Shown: positions 26,558 to 35,259, counted from the first letter of the stretch. The stretch is 64,000 bases of DNA from Roseobacter sp. MH60115 (GCF_015644665.1 NZ_JADOBQ010000008.1:1-64000); one strand, 5' to 3'. Notes: generated by a model from the letters alone, not told the origin. Made by a program: numbers and translations.

Positions 26558-27529
26558 ATGAAATCATTTTTACTCTCGACGGCTTTGGCCGCCCTCATCG
26601 CCGCCCCGGCTTACGCGGGCAAGGCGTTCATCTCCAACGAACGCGGCAACACGATCACCGTGGTGAACACCGACACCTGGGAGGTGGAGACGGAATTCTT
26701 TGCAGGTAACCGCCCGCGTGGGATCACCACCAGCCCGGATGGCAGCGTCATCTATGTCTGCGCCTCCGATGACAATCTGGTGCGGGTCTTTGACGCCAAT
26801 ACCTATGAGGAACTGCCCAGCCTGCCCTCGGGGCCTGACCCGGAGCTCTTCATCCTCGAACCATCGGGCAAGCGGCTCTACATCGCCAATGAAGACGACA
26901 ATCTGGTCACGGTCACCGATACGGAAACGCGCACTGTTCTGGCGGAGGTCCCCGTGGGTGTGGAGCCGGAAGGCATGGGCATGAGCCCGGATGCGAAATT
27001 CGTGGTGAACACCTCCGAGACGACCAACATGGCGCATTTCATCTCGACCGAAGACTACAAGATCAAGCACAACATCCTCGTGGATCAGCGCCCGCGCTAT
27101 GCGCATTACACTGCGGATGGCAGTCGCCTGTTCGTGACCTCCGAGATCGGCGGCACGGTCACGGTCATGGACATCGCCGAGGATGGCGCGCCCACCGTTG
27201 TGGGCAAGATTTCCTTTGAGGTCGCAGGCGTGCAGCCCGAGTGGTTGCAGCCCGTGGGCGCGCGGGTCACATCGGACGGCACCCGGCTTTTCGTGGCATT
27301 GGGGCCTGCGAACCGCGTGGCCGTGATCGACGCGCAGAGCCTTGAGGTCCTCGACTACATCCTCGTGGGTCAACGTGTGTGGCAACTGGACTTCACGCCC
27401 GACGAGCAGTTCCTACTAACGACCAATGGCAACTCTAACGACATCACAGTTATAGATGTCGCCAAGGAGAAGGCGATCAAGTCGATACAGGTCGGACAAC
27501 AGCCCTGGGGCGTGGTGACAATCGAATGA
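26558..27529 (+). CDS. PQQ-dependent catabolism-associated beta-propeller protein
   Basis: Started at ATG 26558 behind TTGGAGATACGAA it is 323 residues with a signal peptide ending APAYA. It consists of YVTN repeats (AFISNERGNTITVVNTDTWEVE, YVCASDDNLVRVFDANTYEE, YIANEDDNLVTVTDTETRTV, VVNTSETTNMAHFIST, LFVTSEIGGTVTVMDI, LLTTNGNSNDITVIDVAKEK), so about seven blades. The family is a constant neighbour of PQQ-alcohol dehydrogenase genes. It follows the binding-protein gene by 13 bases. Its role is not known; it is unlikely to be an enzyme because no PQQ-ligand set is visible. Confidence 0.9.
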   Translation: MKSFLLSTALAALIAAPAYAGKAFISNERGNTITVVNTDTWEVETEFFAGNRPRGITTSPDGSVIYVCASDDNLVRVFDANTYEELPSLPSGPDPELFILEPSGKRLYIANEDDNLVTVTDTETRTVLAEVPVGVEPEGMGMSPDAKFVVNTSETTNMAHFISTEDYKIKHNILVDQRPRYAHYTADGSRLFVTSEIGGTVTVMDIAEDGAPTVVGKISFEVAGVQPEWLQPVGARVTSDGTRLFVALGPANRVAVIDAQSLEVLDYILVGQRVWQLDFTPDEQFLLTTNGNSNDITVIDVAKEKAIKSIQVGQQPWGVVTIE

Positions 27530-27560
27530 CGCAGATCAGCAAAATCGGGAGAGGAACGAT

Positions 27561-27998
27561 ATGAAGAAACTATTGATGGCGGCAGCCTTGGCTCTGACAG
27601 GTGGGCCGGCTCTGGCCGCGCCGTTGTGTGACGATCTGGGCTTTGCCGGGCTTCTGGCCAAGTGCAACAGAGGTGAGGACATCCCGCTGACCCTCGCGTC
27701 GGGTCAACCGCTGGGCGAGGATGTGGTGCTGCAGTCGGGGGCCTATTACACGCTGGTGATCACGGCGGACGGCTCGGCGGAACTGGCCATTGAGGGCCCG
27801 AGCTTCTTCCGCTCGATCTGGATGAATGAGATCGTGATCAACAAGATCGAGATCCGCCCGATGGCCATCGACAGCATCGAGTTCGACAAGGCCGGGGTGG
27901 TCGAGATGTCCTTCATCGCAATCAAGCCCGGCAGCCACACGATACGTATCCCCGGTTCGACCGGCGAGACGCAATCCATGACCATTTCGATCCAATAA
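27561..27998 (+). CDS. Small exported beta-sandwich (cupredoxin-like) protein
   Basis: A 145-residue exported protein started at ATG 27561 behind GGGAGAGGAACGAT; signal peptide ending GPALA. Two cysteines (LCDDLGFAGLLAKCN) are near the mature N-terminus. The remainder is regular beta-strands (YYTLVITADGSAELAIEG, IVINKIEIRPMAIDSIEF, VVEMSFIAIKPGSHTIRIPG) like a cupredoxin fold, but the usual Cys-His-His-Met copper ligand set is absent. It belongs to the plus-strand PQQ-accessory operon, between the beta-propeller and a PepSY-like protein. Function unknown. Confidence 0.78.
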   Translation: MKKLLMAAALALTGGPALAAPLCDDLGFAGLLAKCNRGEDIPLTLASGQPLGEDVVLQSGAYYTLVITADGSAELAIEGPSFFRSIWMNEIVINKIEIRPMAIDSIEFDKAGVVEMSFIAIKPGSHTIRIPGSTGETQSMTISIQ

Positions 27999-28012
27999 CC
28001 AAGGAGTTTGCC

Positions 28013-28264
28013 ATGAAACATCTTTTTGCCCTGACCGCCGCCGCCCTGATCTCCGGTCCTGTGCTGGCCGATGGTCACCTCGACGCCGAGACAGTGGAGA
28101 AGATCGAAGCCATGCTGGCCTCCATCGAATGCCAGATGGACCCCGATGATATCGAAGTCGAAGACGATGGCTATGACCTTGATGACGTGATCTGCAAGGG
28201 TGGCAATCAGTTCGATATCAAGCTCGACAAGGACCTCAACGAAGTGAGCCGCCGCGCCGAATAG
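28013..28264 (+). CDS. Small exported PepSY-like acidic protein
   Basis: An 83-residue exported protein behind AAGGAGTTTGCC, with a signal peptide ending GPVLA and a single very acidic PepSY-like unit (MLASIECQMDPDDIEVEDDGYDLDDVICKGGNQFDIKLDKDLNEV). The two cysteines flanking the acidic loop could make a disulfide. The dense Asp/Glu cluster could bind a divalent or trivalent cation; with XoxF being lanthanide-type, lanthanide binding is an obvious but unproven thought. It is in the same operon as the ABC importer genes that follow. Confidence 0.8.
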   Translation: MKHLFALTAAALISGPVLADGHLDAETVEKIEAMLASIECQMDPDDIEVEDDGYDLDDVICKGGNQFDIKLDKDLNEVSRRAE

Positions 28265-28290
28265 CGCTGCGGTTCCGGGCGGAGGGCAAA

Positions 28291-29256
28291 ATGCGTCTGA
28301 TCCAAATCATCTCGATGGCGCTGGCTGTGCTGGCCGGGCAAAGCCTTGCGGATGACCTTCCAACGATCCGGGCCGCGGTGCTCAAGATCGGGACGGTCAA
28401 CTGGGAGCTTGCCACCATCACGGACAACGGCTTGGACCGGGCCAATGGTTTTACGCTCGACGTGCAACCCTATGCCGACAACAGCGCCACACGTATTGCG
28501 GTTGAGGGTGGCGAGGCGGATATGGCCGTGGCCGACTGGATCTGGGTCGCGCGCCAGCGGGCGGCGGGTAAGGATTACGTCTTCATCCCCTATTCCAAGG
28601 CCGTCGGGGGTGTGGTGGTTCCGGAAGGCAGCCCCGCCGAGACGCTGGCCGATCTGGCAGGCGGCAAGATCGGCATCGCCGGTGGACCGCTGGACAAATC
28701 CTGGCTGATCCTGCGCGCCTATGCACAGCAACAATACGGCATGGACCTCAAGGCCGAGACCGAACAGGTGTACGGCGCGCCGCCCCTGATTTTCAAATCC
28801 GCCATGGGGTCTGAATATGCGGGCGCGATCAACTTCTGGCACTTCCTGGCCAAGAACAAGGCCGCCGGAATGCGGCAGCTGATCTCGGTCGAGGAGGCGG
28901 GCGCAGCCCTTGGCCTTGATACGAACACGCCGCTCTTGGGCTACTATATGAAGGAGAGCTTCCTCGCTGATCATCCGGCGCTGGCACAGCGGTTCTTCGA
29001 CGCAAGCCGTGCGGCCAAGGACAGGCTGGCGAGCTCCGACGACGCCTGGGCGGCCATACGCCCCCGTATGAATGCCGCAACCGATGCCCAGTTCGAACAG
29101 CTCAAATCCGACTGGATCGCAGGCATCCCTGATCGCGCGCCAGTGGATGAGGCCGCCACCGGCAAGATGCTGAGCCTGATGAGCGATCTGGGAGGCCCCG
29201 AGCTTGTGGGCGAGGCCACGTCTCTGCCTGCTGGCCTTTTCGCCGATGTAAAGTAA
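28291..29256 (+). CDS. ABC transporter substrate-binding protein (NMT1/SsuA-like), PQQ cluster
   Basis: A 321-residue exported type II binding protein with a signal peptide ending QSLA. It opens IRAAVLKIGTVNWELATITDNGLDRANGFTLDVQPYAD, followed by VEGGEADMAVADWIWVARQRAAGKDYVFIPYSKAVGGVVV, the usual 'dark side' and ligand loop of nitrate/sulfonate/thiamine-precursor binding proteins. Permease and ATPase follow directly, forming a complete importer. The imported compound cannot be read from the sequence; context (methanol/PQQ) suggests a C1 or PQQ-related compound or metal complex. The start has GGCGGAGGGCAAA as ribosome region. Confidence 0.88.
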   Translation: MRLIQIISMALAVLAGQSLADDLPTIRAAVLKIGTVNWELATITDNGLDRANGFTLDVQPYADNSATRIAVEGGEADMAVADWIWVARQRAAGKDYVFIPYSKAVGGVVVPEGSPAETLADLAGGKIGIAGGPLDKSWLILRAYAQQQYGMDLKAETEQVYGAPPLIFKSAMGSEYAGAINFWHFLAKNKAAGMRQLISVEEAGAALGLDTNTPLLGYYMKESFLADHPALAQRFFDASRAAKDRLASSDDAWAAIRPRMNAATDAQFEQLKSDWIAGIPDRAPVDEAATGKMLSLMSDLGGPELVGEATSLPAGLFADVK

Positions 29257-29265
29257 CATCTGCGG

Positions 29266-30015
29266 ATGCACGCCGCGCGGCTCACCCCCTTTCTGTCTCT
29301 CGCCGGACTTCTGTCTTTGTGGGTTGTTGCCGCGATCCTGACCGATGATGCGCAAATCCTGCCGAAACCCTGGCAGTTGGTTCCGCTGTTTCTGCAGGAG
29401 GCAGGTTCCGGTGAGCTTTGGACCCATCTCTTCGCCACGATCATCCGTGTGCTCTGGGCCTTTGCCCTGGCAATGACGTTGGGCACGGTGCTGGGCCTGA
29501 TCATGGGACGATCTGCACGCACCAATGCCTGGCTGGACCCGTGGCTCGTGGTGTTTCTCAATTTGCCCGCGCTGGTACTGATCGTGCTCTGCTATCTCTG
29601 GATCGGGCTGACCGAAGCGGCGGCGATCACGGCGGTGACGCTCAACAAGGTGCCGAATGTGGCCGTGGTGATCCGCGAAGGCGCCCGGGCGCTGGATCCT
29701 GACCTCGACGCGATGGCGCAGGTCTACAAGATGTCCTGGCGCGCGCGGTTGCGGCACGTGGTCTTTCCGCAACTCGCCCCGTTTATTGCCGCAGCGGCGC
29801 GGTCTGGCGTGGCGGTGATCTGGAAAATCGTGCTTGTGGTGGAGTTTCTGGGGCGATCTTCTGGCGTGGGCTTCCAGATCCACCTCTACTTCCAGCTCTT
29901 CGACGTGGCCATGGTGCTGGTCTATGCCTTCTCGTTCATCTGCGTGATGCTGCTGGTGGAATGGCTGCTGCTCCAGCCGTTCGAGCGGCGCGCCCGCCGG
30001 TGGAGGGACGCATGA
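29266..30015 (+). CDS. ABC transporter permease (TauC/SsuC-like)
   Basis: A 249-residue inner-membrane protein with about six helices: FLSLAGLLSLWVVAAIL, LFATIIRVLWAFALAMTLGTVLGLIMG, WLVVFLNLPALVLIVLCYLWIGL, and C-terminal IWKIVLVVEFLGR and VYAFSFICVMLLVEWLLL. The EAA loop reads EGARALDPDLDAMAQVYKMSWRARLRHVVFPQLAPF. It begins nine bases after the binding-protein stop and overlaps the ATPase start by ATGA (30012). It is the channel of the importer. Confidence 0.92.
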   Translation: MHAARLTPFLSLAGLLSLWVVAAILTDDAQILPKPWQLVPLFLQEAGSGELWTHLFATIIRVLWAFALAMTLGTVLGLIMGRSARTNAWLDPWLVVFLNLPALVLIVLCYLWIGLTEAAAITAVTLNKVPNVAVVIREGARALDPDLDAMAQVYKMSWRARLRHVVFPQLAPFIAAAARSGVAVIWKIVLVVEFLGRSSGVGFQIHLYFQLFDVAMVLVYAFSFICVMLLVEWLLLQPFERRARRWRDA

Positions 30016-30608
30016 CCCGCGTCGACATTGCCTCCAAGATGTTCGGCAGTATCCCCGTGCTGGGGCCGATCCGTTTCGAGATCAACGTAGGCGAGACCCT
30101 TGCGCTGGTCGGCCCGTCCGGCATTGGCAAATCGACCCTTCTGCGCATCCTGGCCGGGATTGATCCGGAGTTCGACGGCAGCATTGAACGGCCCGAGAAC
30201 CTTGCCTTTGTGTTCCAGGAACCAACGCTTTTGCCGTGGCGGTCGGTCATTCAGAACATCCTGCTGCCGCATCCGCAGCTCACATCACAACAGGCGCGTG
30301 ACATGCTGACCCGGAGCGGCCTGGAGGGAAAGGAGGACCTTTTCCCCAAGCAACTCTCCCTCGGGCAGCAACGCAGGTTGTCTCTCGCACGGGCGTTTGC
30401 GCAGGCGCCCGAGTTGCTGATTATGGACGAGCCCTTTGTTTCCCTCGATCGGGACACTGCCGACAGAATGCTGGACCTGACGGAAAAGCTCATCTCCGAC
30501 CATCGCCCGGCAACCGTTTTCGTGACACATGACATGCGCGAGGCTGACCGGCTCGCGGATCGTATCCTGCGTCTGGAAAACACGCCGGAGGGAGCTTGTC
30601 TGGCGTAA
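30012..30608 (+). CDS. ABC transporter ATP-binding protein (TauB/SsuB-like)
   Basis: A 198-residue ATPase starting at ATG 30012 inside the permease stop. Walker A is GPSGIGKSTLL, the Q-loop FVFQEPTLLPWRSV, the signature LSLGQQRRLSLARAFA, Walker B LLIMDEPFVSLD and the H-loop VFVTHDMREAD. It is shorter than the usual 240-260 residues because of an abbreviated C-terminal end, but all catalytic motifs are complete. It completes the importer operon; the next gene is 310 bases away and has its own riboswitch. Confidence 0.93.
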   Translation: MTRVDIASKMFGSIPVLGPIRFEINVGETLALVGPSGIGKSTLLRILAGIDPEFDGSIERPENLAFVFQEPTLLPWRSVIQNILLPHPQLTSQQARDMLTRSGLEGKEDLFPKQLSLGQQRRLSLARAFAQAPELLIMDEPFVSLDRDTADRMLDLTEKLISDHRPATVFVTHDMREADRLADRILRLENTPEGACLA

Positions 30609-30693
30609 ACCGGGTTTTGGGGGGCAGCGCCCGGCTGCGGGTCCCAACGAAGGACCGTGCATCACCTGGCGGACCGTTGCGGCAGAATGACGG

Positions 30694-30722
30694 TTGTAGG
30701 ATGTCCAAGTATTGAGTAGTAG
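30694..30722 (+). promoter_or_regulatory. Possible promoter of the thiamine operon
   Basis: TTGTAG (30694-30699) and TAGTAG (30717-30722) with a 17-base spacer, starting RNA about 35 bases before the riboswitch. The -10 matches the consensus in only three positions. The rest of 30609-30760 holds no gene. Confidence 0.3.
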
Positions 30723-30762
30723 AGAGGCGTTGCCGCGAGATCGGTGACCCAGAAATTTATCC

Positions 30763-30846
30763 GTCGGGGGGCCCGCCAAGGGCTGAGAGGTGCACGCACC
30801 GACCCGTCGAACCTGATCCGGACAATGCCGGCGTAGGGAACGGGTA
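30763..30846 (+). ncRNA. TPP riboswitch (THI element)
   Basis: The conserved core is unmistakable: CTGAGAGG (30783-30790) and later GAACCTGATCCGGACAAT (30819-30836) followed by GCCGGCGTAGGGA, with GGGGGGCCCG at the 5' side for P1. It senses thiamine pyrophosphate and controls the operon 30919-38345. See the RBS-masking hairpin immediately downstream for the likely expression platform. Confidence 0.96.
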
Positions 30847-30879
30847 GCATGTGCAACAATCGCACAGTCTTTCCCCCAT

Positions 30880-30917
30880 GCGCGCCGGTGTTTTCCTCAC
30901 GTTGGAGAGACGCGCGC
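30880..30917 (+). promoter_or_regulatory. Ribosome-site-masking hairpin of thiD, probable TPP expression platform
   Basis: GCGCGC (30880-30885) can pair with GCGCGC (30912-30917) and, inside it, TTTTCC (30891-30896) with GGAGAG (30904-30909), the latter being the ribosome site of thiD at 30919. No T-run is seen, so translational rather than transcriptional control is expected. This is my inference from folding by eye. Confidence 0.5.
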
Positions 30918-30918
30918 C

Positions 30919-31725
30919 ATGACCAAGACCCCGATTGCCCTGACGATTGCAGGCTCCGACAGCAGCGGCGGCGCGGGCGTGCAGGCGGATCTGAAAGCGA
31001 TGTCCGCTCAGGGTGTTTTCGGGGCCAGCGTGATCACCGCGATAACAGCGCAAAACACGGTGGCAGTGACAGCCGTGCATGAGGTGCCTGCGGAGATTGT
31101 CGCAGCGCAGATCGATGCCGTCCTCAGTGATCTCGACGTAGGGGCCATCAAGCTGGGCATGTTGTTTTCCGTTCCGATCATCGAAACCGTTGCGGCGTGT
31201 CTGGAGGACTTTGAGGGACCGGTTGTCGTTGATCCGGTGATGATCGCCAAATCAGGGGACGCGCTTTTGCAGGAAGCCGCGGTCGTGGCGCTGATCGACA
31301 GGATTCTACCGCGCGCCACGCTCCTGACGCCGAACCTGCCCGAGGCCGCACGGCTGACAGGCGGTGGCCAAGCCAGAACGCCTGAGGACATGGCGGCACA
31401 GGCAGCAGGCCTTCTGGCCTTAGGCCCGAAGGCCGTTTTGATGAAGGGGGGGCACGCCGTGGGCGATACCTGCACCGATGTTCTGGTTGACGCAGGGGGG
31501 GTGATGGCAACGCTTGCCGGGCCACGCATCGCGACCCGCAATACCCACGGCACGGGCTGCACCTATTCTGCGTCCATCGCGGCGCTTTTGGCCAAAGGCA
31601 ACAGTTTGCCCACGGCGGTAACGGCGGCACATGGCTACTTGCAGGCGGCCATTGCGGCGGCGGACCAATTGCAAATCGGCGTAGGCCATGGCCCTGTGCA
31701 TCACTTCCACGCGCACTGGTCATGA
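30919..31725 (+). CDS. thiD: Hydroxymethylpyrimidine/phosphomethylpyrimidine kinase
   Basis: A 268-residue ribokinase-fold enzyme that phosphorylates HMP and HMP-phosphate to HMP-PP in the cytoplasm. The N-terminal substrate loop is IAGSDSSGGAGVQADLKAMSAQG, the Mg/ATP loop LLTPNLPEAARLTGG and the anion hole NTHGTGCTYSASIAALLA. It is the first gene of the ten-gene thiamine operon and its end overlaps thiO by ATGA. Translation is probably governed by the TPP riboswitch. Confidence 0.97.
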   Translation: MTKTPIALTIAGSDSSGGAGVQADLKAMSAQGVFGASVITAITAQNTVAVTAVHEVPAEIVAAQIDAVLSDLDVGAIKLGMLFSVPIIETVAACLEDFEGPVVVDPVMIAKSGDALLQEAAVVALIDRILPRATLLTPNLPEAARLTGGGQARTPEDMAAQAAGLLALGPKAVLMKGGHAVGDTCTDVLVDAGGVMATLAGPRIATRNTHGTGCTYSASIAALLAKGNSLPTAVTAAHGYLQAAIAAADQLQIGVGHGPVHHFHAHWS

Positions 31726-32717
31726 AGGACGTCACTGTCATAGGCGCAGGCGTCGCCGGGCTGTGCGTCGCGCGGACCCTGCTGGACCGGGGCGCGCATG
31801 TGGTGCTGGTGGACCGCCATGAAGAGAACGGACCGCATGCTTGTTCGTGGTGGGCAGGCGGAATGCTCGCGCCTTTCTGCGAAGGCGAAAGCGCCGAGGA
31901 ACCCGTGGTGCGGCTCGGGGCTGAAGCCGCAGATTGGTGGGCCTCAAAAACCGATGCGGTCGCGCGTCGGGGCTCTCTGGTGGTATCACCTGCGCGGGAC
32001 AGTGCCGATCTGGCGCGGTTTGCCCGGCGAACCAGGGCGCACCGCGCTGTCACGGCGGGCGAAATTACAGCTCTGGAACCGGACCTTGGAGAGCGCTTTG
32101 CACAGGGGCTCTTCTTCGAAAGTGAGGCGCATCTGGCGCCACGGGCGGCCTTGGCGCAGCTCCGGGAAGGGGTGATCGCCGACGGTGCCGTATTCCGTCA
32201 GGAAGACGCGGATCCGGCGCACCACGCGCAGCGCGGCCTGACAATTGACTGTCGCGGATATCAGGCCCGGACCGATCTGTCCGACCTGCGTGGGGTCAAG
32301 GGCGAGATGCTGATCCTGTCATGTCCCGATGTCACGCTGCACCGGCCTATCCGGATGCTGCATCCGCGCGTGCCGCTTTACATCGTGCCGCGCGGCGACG
32401 GCATATTCATGCTGGGCGCGACCATGATCGAAGGCCGCGCGGGTGGCCATGTGACGGCCCGCTCGCTTCTGGAACTGCTCTCTGCGGCCTATGCGCTCAA
32501 CCCTGCCTTCGGGGAGGCTGAGGTGCTTGAAATCGGCGTCGACAGCCGCCCCGCCTTTCCCGACAACCTGCCGCGCATCCGGCGGGACGGGCAGCTGATC
32601 CGCGCCAATGGATTGTTCCGGCATGGTTTCCTGCTCGCGCCAGCCGTGGCCCGCATGGTGGCAGACCTGATTTTTGACGACGCAACACCGGAGGTGATGG
32701 ATGAAACTGCAGCTTAA
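31722..32717 (+). CDS. thiO: Glycine oxidase/FAD-dependent oxidoreductase for thiazole synthesis
   Basis: A 331-residue FAD amine oxidase starting inside the thiD stop. The dinucleotide site is VIGAGVAGLCVARTLLDRGAHVVLVDRH, and the DAO-type segments CSWWAGGMLAPFCEGE, GMLAPFC and the C-terminal NGLFRHGFLLAPAVARMVAD are typical for ThiO. It oxidises glycine to the dehydroglycine needed by thiazole synthase ThiG in aerobic bacteria. It overlaps thiS by 17 bases. Confidence 0.95.
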   Translation: MKDVTVIGAGVAGLCVARTLLDRGAHVVLVDRHEENGPHACSWWAGGMLAPFCEGESAEEPVVRLGAEAADWWASKTDAVARRGSLVVSPARDSADLARFARRTRAHRAVTAGEITALEPDLGERFAQGLFFESEAHLAPRAALAQLREGVIADGAVFRQEDADPAHHAQRGLTIDCRGYQARTDLSDLRGVKGEMLILSCPDVTLHRPIRMLHPRVPLYIVPRGDGIFMLGATMIEGRAGGHVTARSLLELLSAAYALNPAFGEAEVLEIGVDSRPAFPDNLPRIRRDGQLIRANGLFRHGFLLAPAVARMVADLIFDDATPEVMDETAA

Positions 32718-32898
32718 CGGCGCGATGATCACTGCGCAGGTCAGCACGCTTGCCGATCTGTTGGAGGTGGAAGGATTTGGGGGCGCAAAAGTCGCAACAG
32801 CCGTCAACGGTGACTTCGTGCCCGCCTCGGAACGATCAGACAAGAGCCTGAAGGCCGGTGACAGCATCGAAGTGCTTGCGCCGATGCAGGGGGGCTAG
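32701..32898 (+). CDS. thiS: Sulfur carrier protein ThiS
   Basis: A 65-residue ubiquitin-like protein ending APMQGG, the di-glycine tail that is adenylated by ThiF and loaded as thiocarboxylate. The fold pattern is [25 protein letters not shown] and [36 protein letters not shown]. It begins within the end of thiO and ends two bases before thiG. Confidence 0.96.
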   Translation: MKLQLNGAMITAQVSTLADLLEVEGFGGAKVATAVNGDFVPASERSDKSLKAGDSIEVLAPMQGG

Positions 32899-32900
32899 TC

Positions 32901-33674
32901 ATGCGCGATTTCTACGGGATCACGCTGGCCAATGGGCTCATGCTGGGCACGGCTCAATATCCCTCCCCGGCGATCCTCGCAGATGCCTTCAAACGCAGTG
33001 ACGCCAGCGTCGCCACGGTGTCCTTGCGCCGTGAAAGCGGGCGGGATCGGGCGGGGCAGGATTTCTGGGCGCTGATCCGCGATCTTGGGGTGCATGTCCT
33101 GCCCAACACCGCCGGCTGTCACAGCGTGAAAGAGGCGGTCACCACGGCGCATATGGCGCGTGAGGTATTCGATACCCGGTGGATAAAACTCGAGGTCATT
33201 GGGGAGGAAGACACCCTACAGCCAGATGTCTTTGGCCTGGTCGAGGCCGCACGCATTCTGACCGAGGACGGGTTTCAGGTCTTTCCCTACACAACCGAGG
33301 ATCTGGTTGTGGCCGACAAGCTGCTGCAGGCCGGATGCGAGGTGCTGATGCCCTGGGGCGCGCCCATCGGGTCCGGGCTGGGGTTGAACAATATCTTTGG
33401 CTTGCGGGCCATGCGCGCGCACTTCCCGAACACGCCTCTGGTAATTGACGCGGGCCTCGGCCTGCCGTCACAGGCGGCCGCCGCGATGGAACTGGGCTTT
33501 GACGCGATCCTGTTGAATACTGCGGTCGCAAAGGCGGGTGATCCCGCCCTGATGGCCGAAGGTTTCGCAGCAGCCCTCCGCGCCGGTCAATTGGCCGCGC
33601 AGGCGGATCCCATGACGCCGCGCGACATGGCGGCCCCGTCGACCCCGGTGATCGGCAAGGCGTTCCTGTCATGA
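32901..33674 (+). CDS. thiG: Thiazole synthase
   Basis: A 257-residue TIM-barrel enzyme that forms the thiazole phosphate from DXP, dehydroglycine and ThiS-thiocarboxylate. The Schiff-base Lys is in [11 protein letters not shown]; the phosphate-binding part is [16 protein letters not shown] and the [36 protein letters not shown] block is diagnostic. Start ATG 32901 lies just after the thiS stop with GGGGGGCTAGTC as ribosome area. Overlaps thiE by ATGA. Confidence 0.97.
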   Translation: MRDFYGITLANGLMLGTAQYPSPAILADAFKRSDASVATVSLRRESGRDRAGQDFWALIRDLGVHVLPNTAGCHSVKEAVTTAHMAREVFDTRWIKLEVIGEEDTLQPDVFGLVEAARILTEDGFQVFPYTTEDLVVADKLLQAGCEVLMPWGAPIGSGLGLNNIFGLRAMRAHFPNTPLVIDAGLGLPSQAAAAMELGFDAILLNTAVAKAGDPALMAEGFAAALRAGQLAAQADPMTPRDMAAPSTPVIGKAFLS

Positions 33675-34267
33675 TCCTCGACCGGTTTTACCCGATTTTT
33701 GACAGCGCCGACTGGCTGGAACGTCTTGTTCCGCTGGGCATCAAACTGGTGCAGCTGCGGATCAAGGATGTCCCGGCGAAGACCCTGCGCACCCACATTC
33801 GCCGGGCCAAATCCGTCTGCGCGGCGCAGGGCTGCACGCTGGTGGTGAACGACCACTGGCAGGTCGCGATAGACGAAGGATGCGACTACATCCACCTGGG
33901 TCAGGAAGACCTCGACACGGCAGATATCACGGCGATCCGGGCGGCGGGCCTACGCCTCGGGATCAGCACGCATGACAAGGCGGAACTGGCGCGCGCGCTG
34001 GACCTTGCGCCTGATTACGTGGCGCTGGGGCCGGTCTACCCGACCATTCTCAAGAAGATGAAGTGGCGCGAACAGGGGGTTGCAAAGCTGTCGACATGGC
34101 GCGGATTGATCGGAGATGTGCCGTTGATTGCCATTGGCGGGATGAATATCGACCGCGCGCCAGGGGCCTTTGCGGCGGGTGCGGATGTGGTGGCGGCGGT
34201 GACCGACATCACTCTGCATGAAAACCCGGAAGATCGGGTGCGCGCATGGCTGGCGGCAACGCGATGA
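33671..34267 (+). CDS. thiE: Thiamine phosphate synthase
   Basis: A 198-residue TIM-barrel enzyme coupling HMP-PP with thiazole phosphate. Typical blocks are [85 protein letters not shown] and [30 protein letters not shown]. It starts inside the thiG stop and ends inside the thiF start, so the three are translationally coupled. Confidence 0.96.
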   Translation: MILDRFYPIFDSADWLERLVPLGIKLVQLRIKDVPAKTLRTHIRRAKSVCAAQGCTLVVNDHWQVAIDEGCDYIHLGQEDLDTADITAIRAAGLRLGISTHDKAELARALDLAPDYVALGPVYPTILKKMKWREQGVAKLSTWRGLIGDVPLIAIGGMNIDRAPGAFAAGADVVAAVTDITLHENPEDRVRAWLAATR

Positions 34268-35259
34268 GCCGCTATGCGCGACAGATATGTCTGCCCGATG
34301 TGGGTGAGGCGGGGCAAGAGGCGATCCGCGCGGCGCAGGTGCTTGTCGTGGGCGCGGGCGGGCTGGGCGCGCCGGTGCTGCAGTATCTTGTCGGGGCAGG
34401 GGTGGGGCGTATCACGGTTATGGATGGCGATACCGTGTCCCTGTCGAACCTGCACCGTCAGACCCTGTTCCGCGAAGGCGACATCGGCAAGCCAAAGGCA
34501 CAAGTGGCGGTCGACACACTGGCGGCTCTCAATGCCGCGTGCGACATCACGGCCCAATGCACGCCGCTTGATCCTGCAAACGCACCCGCGCTGGTGCGGG
34601 GCAGCACGCTTGTCCTCGACTGCGCAGATAGTTTCGCGGTGAGCTATACCCTGTCCGACGCCTGTCGCGCCGCCGATGTGCCCTTGATCAGTGCCTCGGT
34701 GCTTGGCTTTTCAGGCTACGCGGGCGGGTTTTGTGGCACAGCACCCTCGCTGCGCGCTGTGTTTCCGGACTTGCCGGATCGCGCCGCGACCTGCGCCACC
34801 GCTGGGGTCATGGGGCCGGTGGTCGGGCTGGTTGGTGCCGCGCAGGCGCAGATGGCTCTGGGCTGCCTGATCGGCCAGACACCCTCGCCGCTTGGACAAG
34901 TGATCAGTTTCGACATGCACGGTTTTCGATCGGGCGGCTTCCGCTTTGACGCAGCGCCCGAGCCCGCGCCCGATCTTGCCTTCATCGCGCAGAGCCAGAT
35001 TGCCCCCTCGGACTACGTTGTCGAACTGCGCGATGCGACCGAAGCGGCGCAGCCGGTGGTGAGGCATGCGCAACGGCTGACGGTCAATGATTTCAAGGCA
35101 GGCAGCCCCGAGCCCGATACCCCGACACGCGCTGTTTTTGCCTGCGCCTCCGGCCTGCGCGCATGGCAGGCCGCCCAGCATCTGCGGTCCTACTGGGACG
35201 GCGAGATTTCCCTCATTGCAATGGGCACGACCCAACCTGACGAAAGGCATTCGACATGA
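34264..35259 (+). CDS. thiF: ThiF-type E1-like adenylyltransferase with rhodanese-like C-terminus
   Basis: Started at ATG 34264 (ATGA overlap with thiE) it is 331 residues. The nucleotide site is VVGAGGLGAPVLQYL, the Arg finger region is LSNLHRQTLFREGDIG, and the catalytic Cys177 is in TCATAGVMGPVVG. It would adenylate the ThiS tail and help load sulfur. The two zinc-binding CxxC pairs of E. coli ThiF and MoeB are missing: the first is FCGTAP only and the second region (DMHGFRSGGFRF) has no cysteine. The last ~90 residues (VVELRDATEAAQPVVRHA, FACASGLRAWQAAQHLRS) look like a rhodanese domain with active-site-like Cys294, which could give the sulfur itself. Confidence 0.9.
   Translation: MSRYARQICLPDVGEAGQEAIRAAQVLVVGAGGLGAPVLQYLVGAGVGRITVMDGDTVSLSNLHRQTLFREGDIGKPKAQVAVDTLAALNAACDITAQCTPLDPANAPALVRGSTLVLDCADSFAVSYTLSDACRAADVPLISASVLGFSGYAGGFCGTAPSLRAVFPDLPDRAATCATAGVMGPVVGLVGAAQAQMALGCLIGQTPSPLGQVISFDMHGFRSGGFRFDAAPEPAPDLAFIAQSQIAPSDYVVELRDATEAAQPVVRHAQRLTVNDFKAGSPEPDTPTRAVFACASGLRAWQAAQHLRSYWDGEISLIAMGTTQPDERHST

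Noticed and set aside
28207-29883. 558-codon minus-strand frame
   Set aside because: Antisense to the binding-protein and permease genes, which have intact family motifs.
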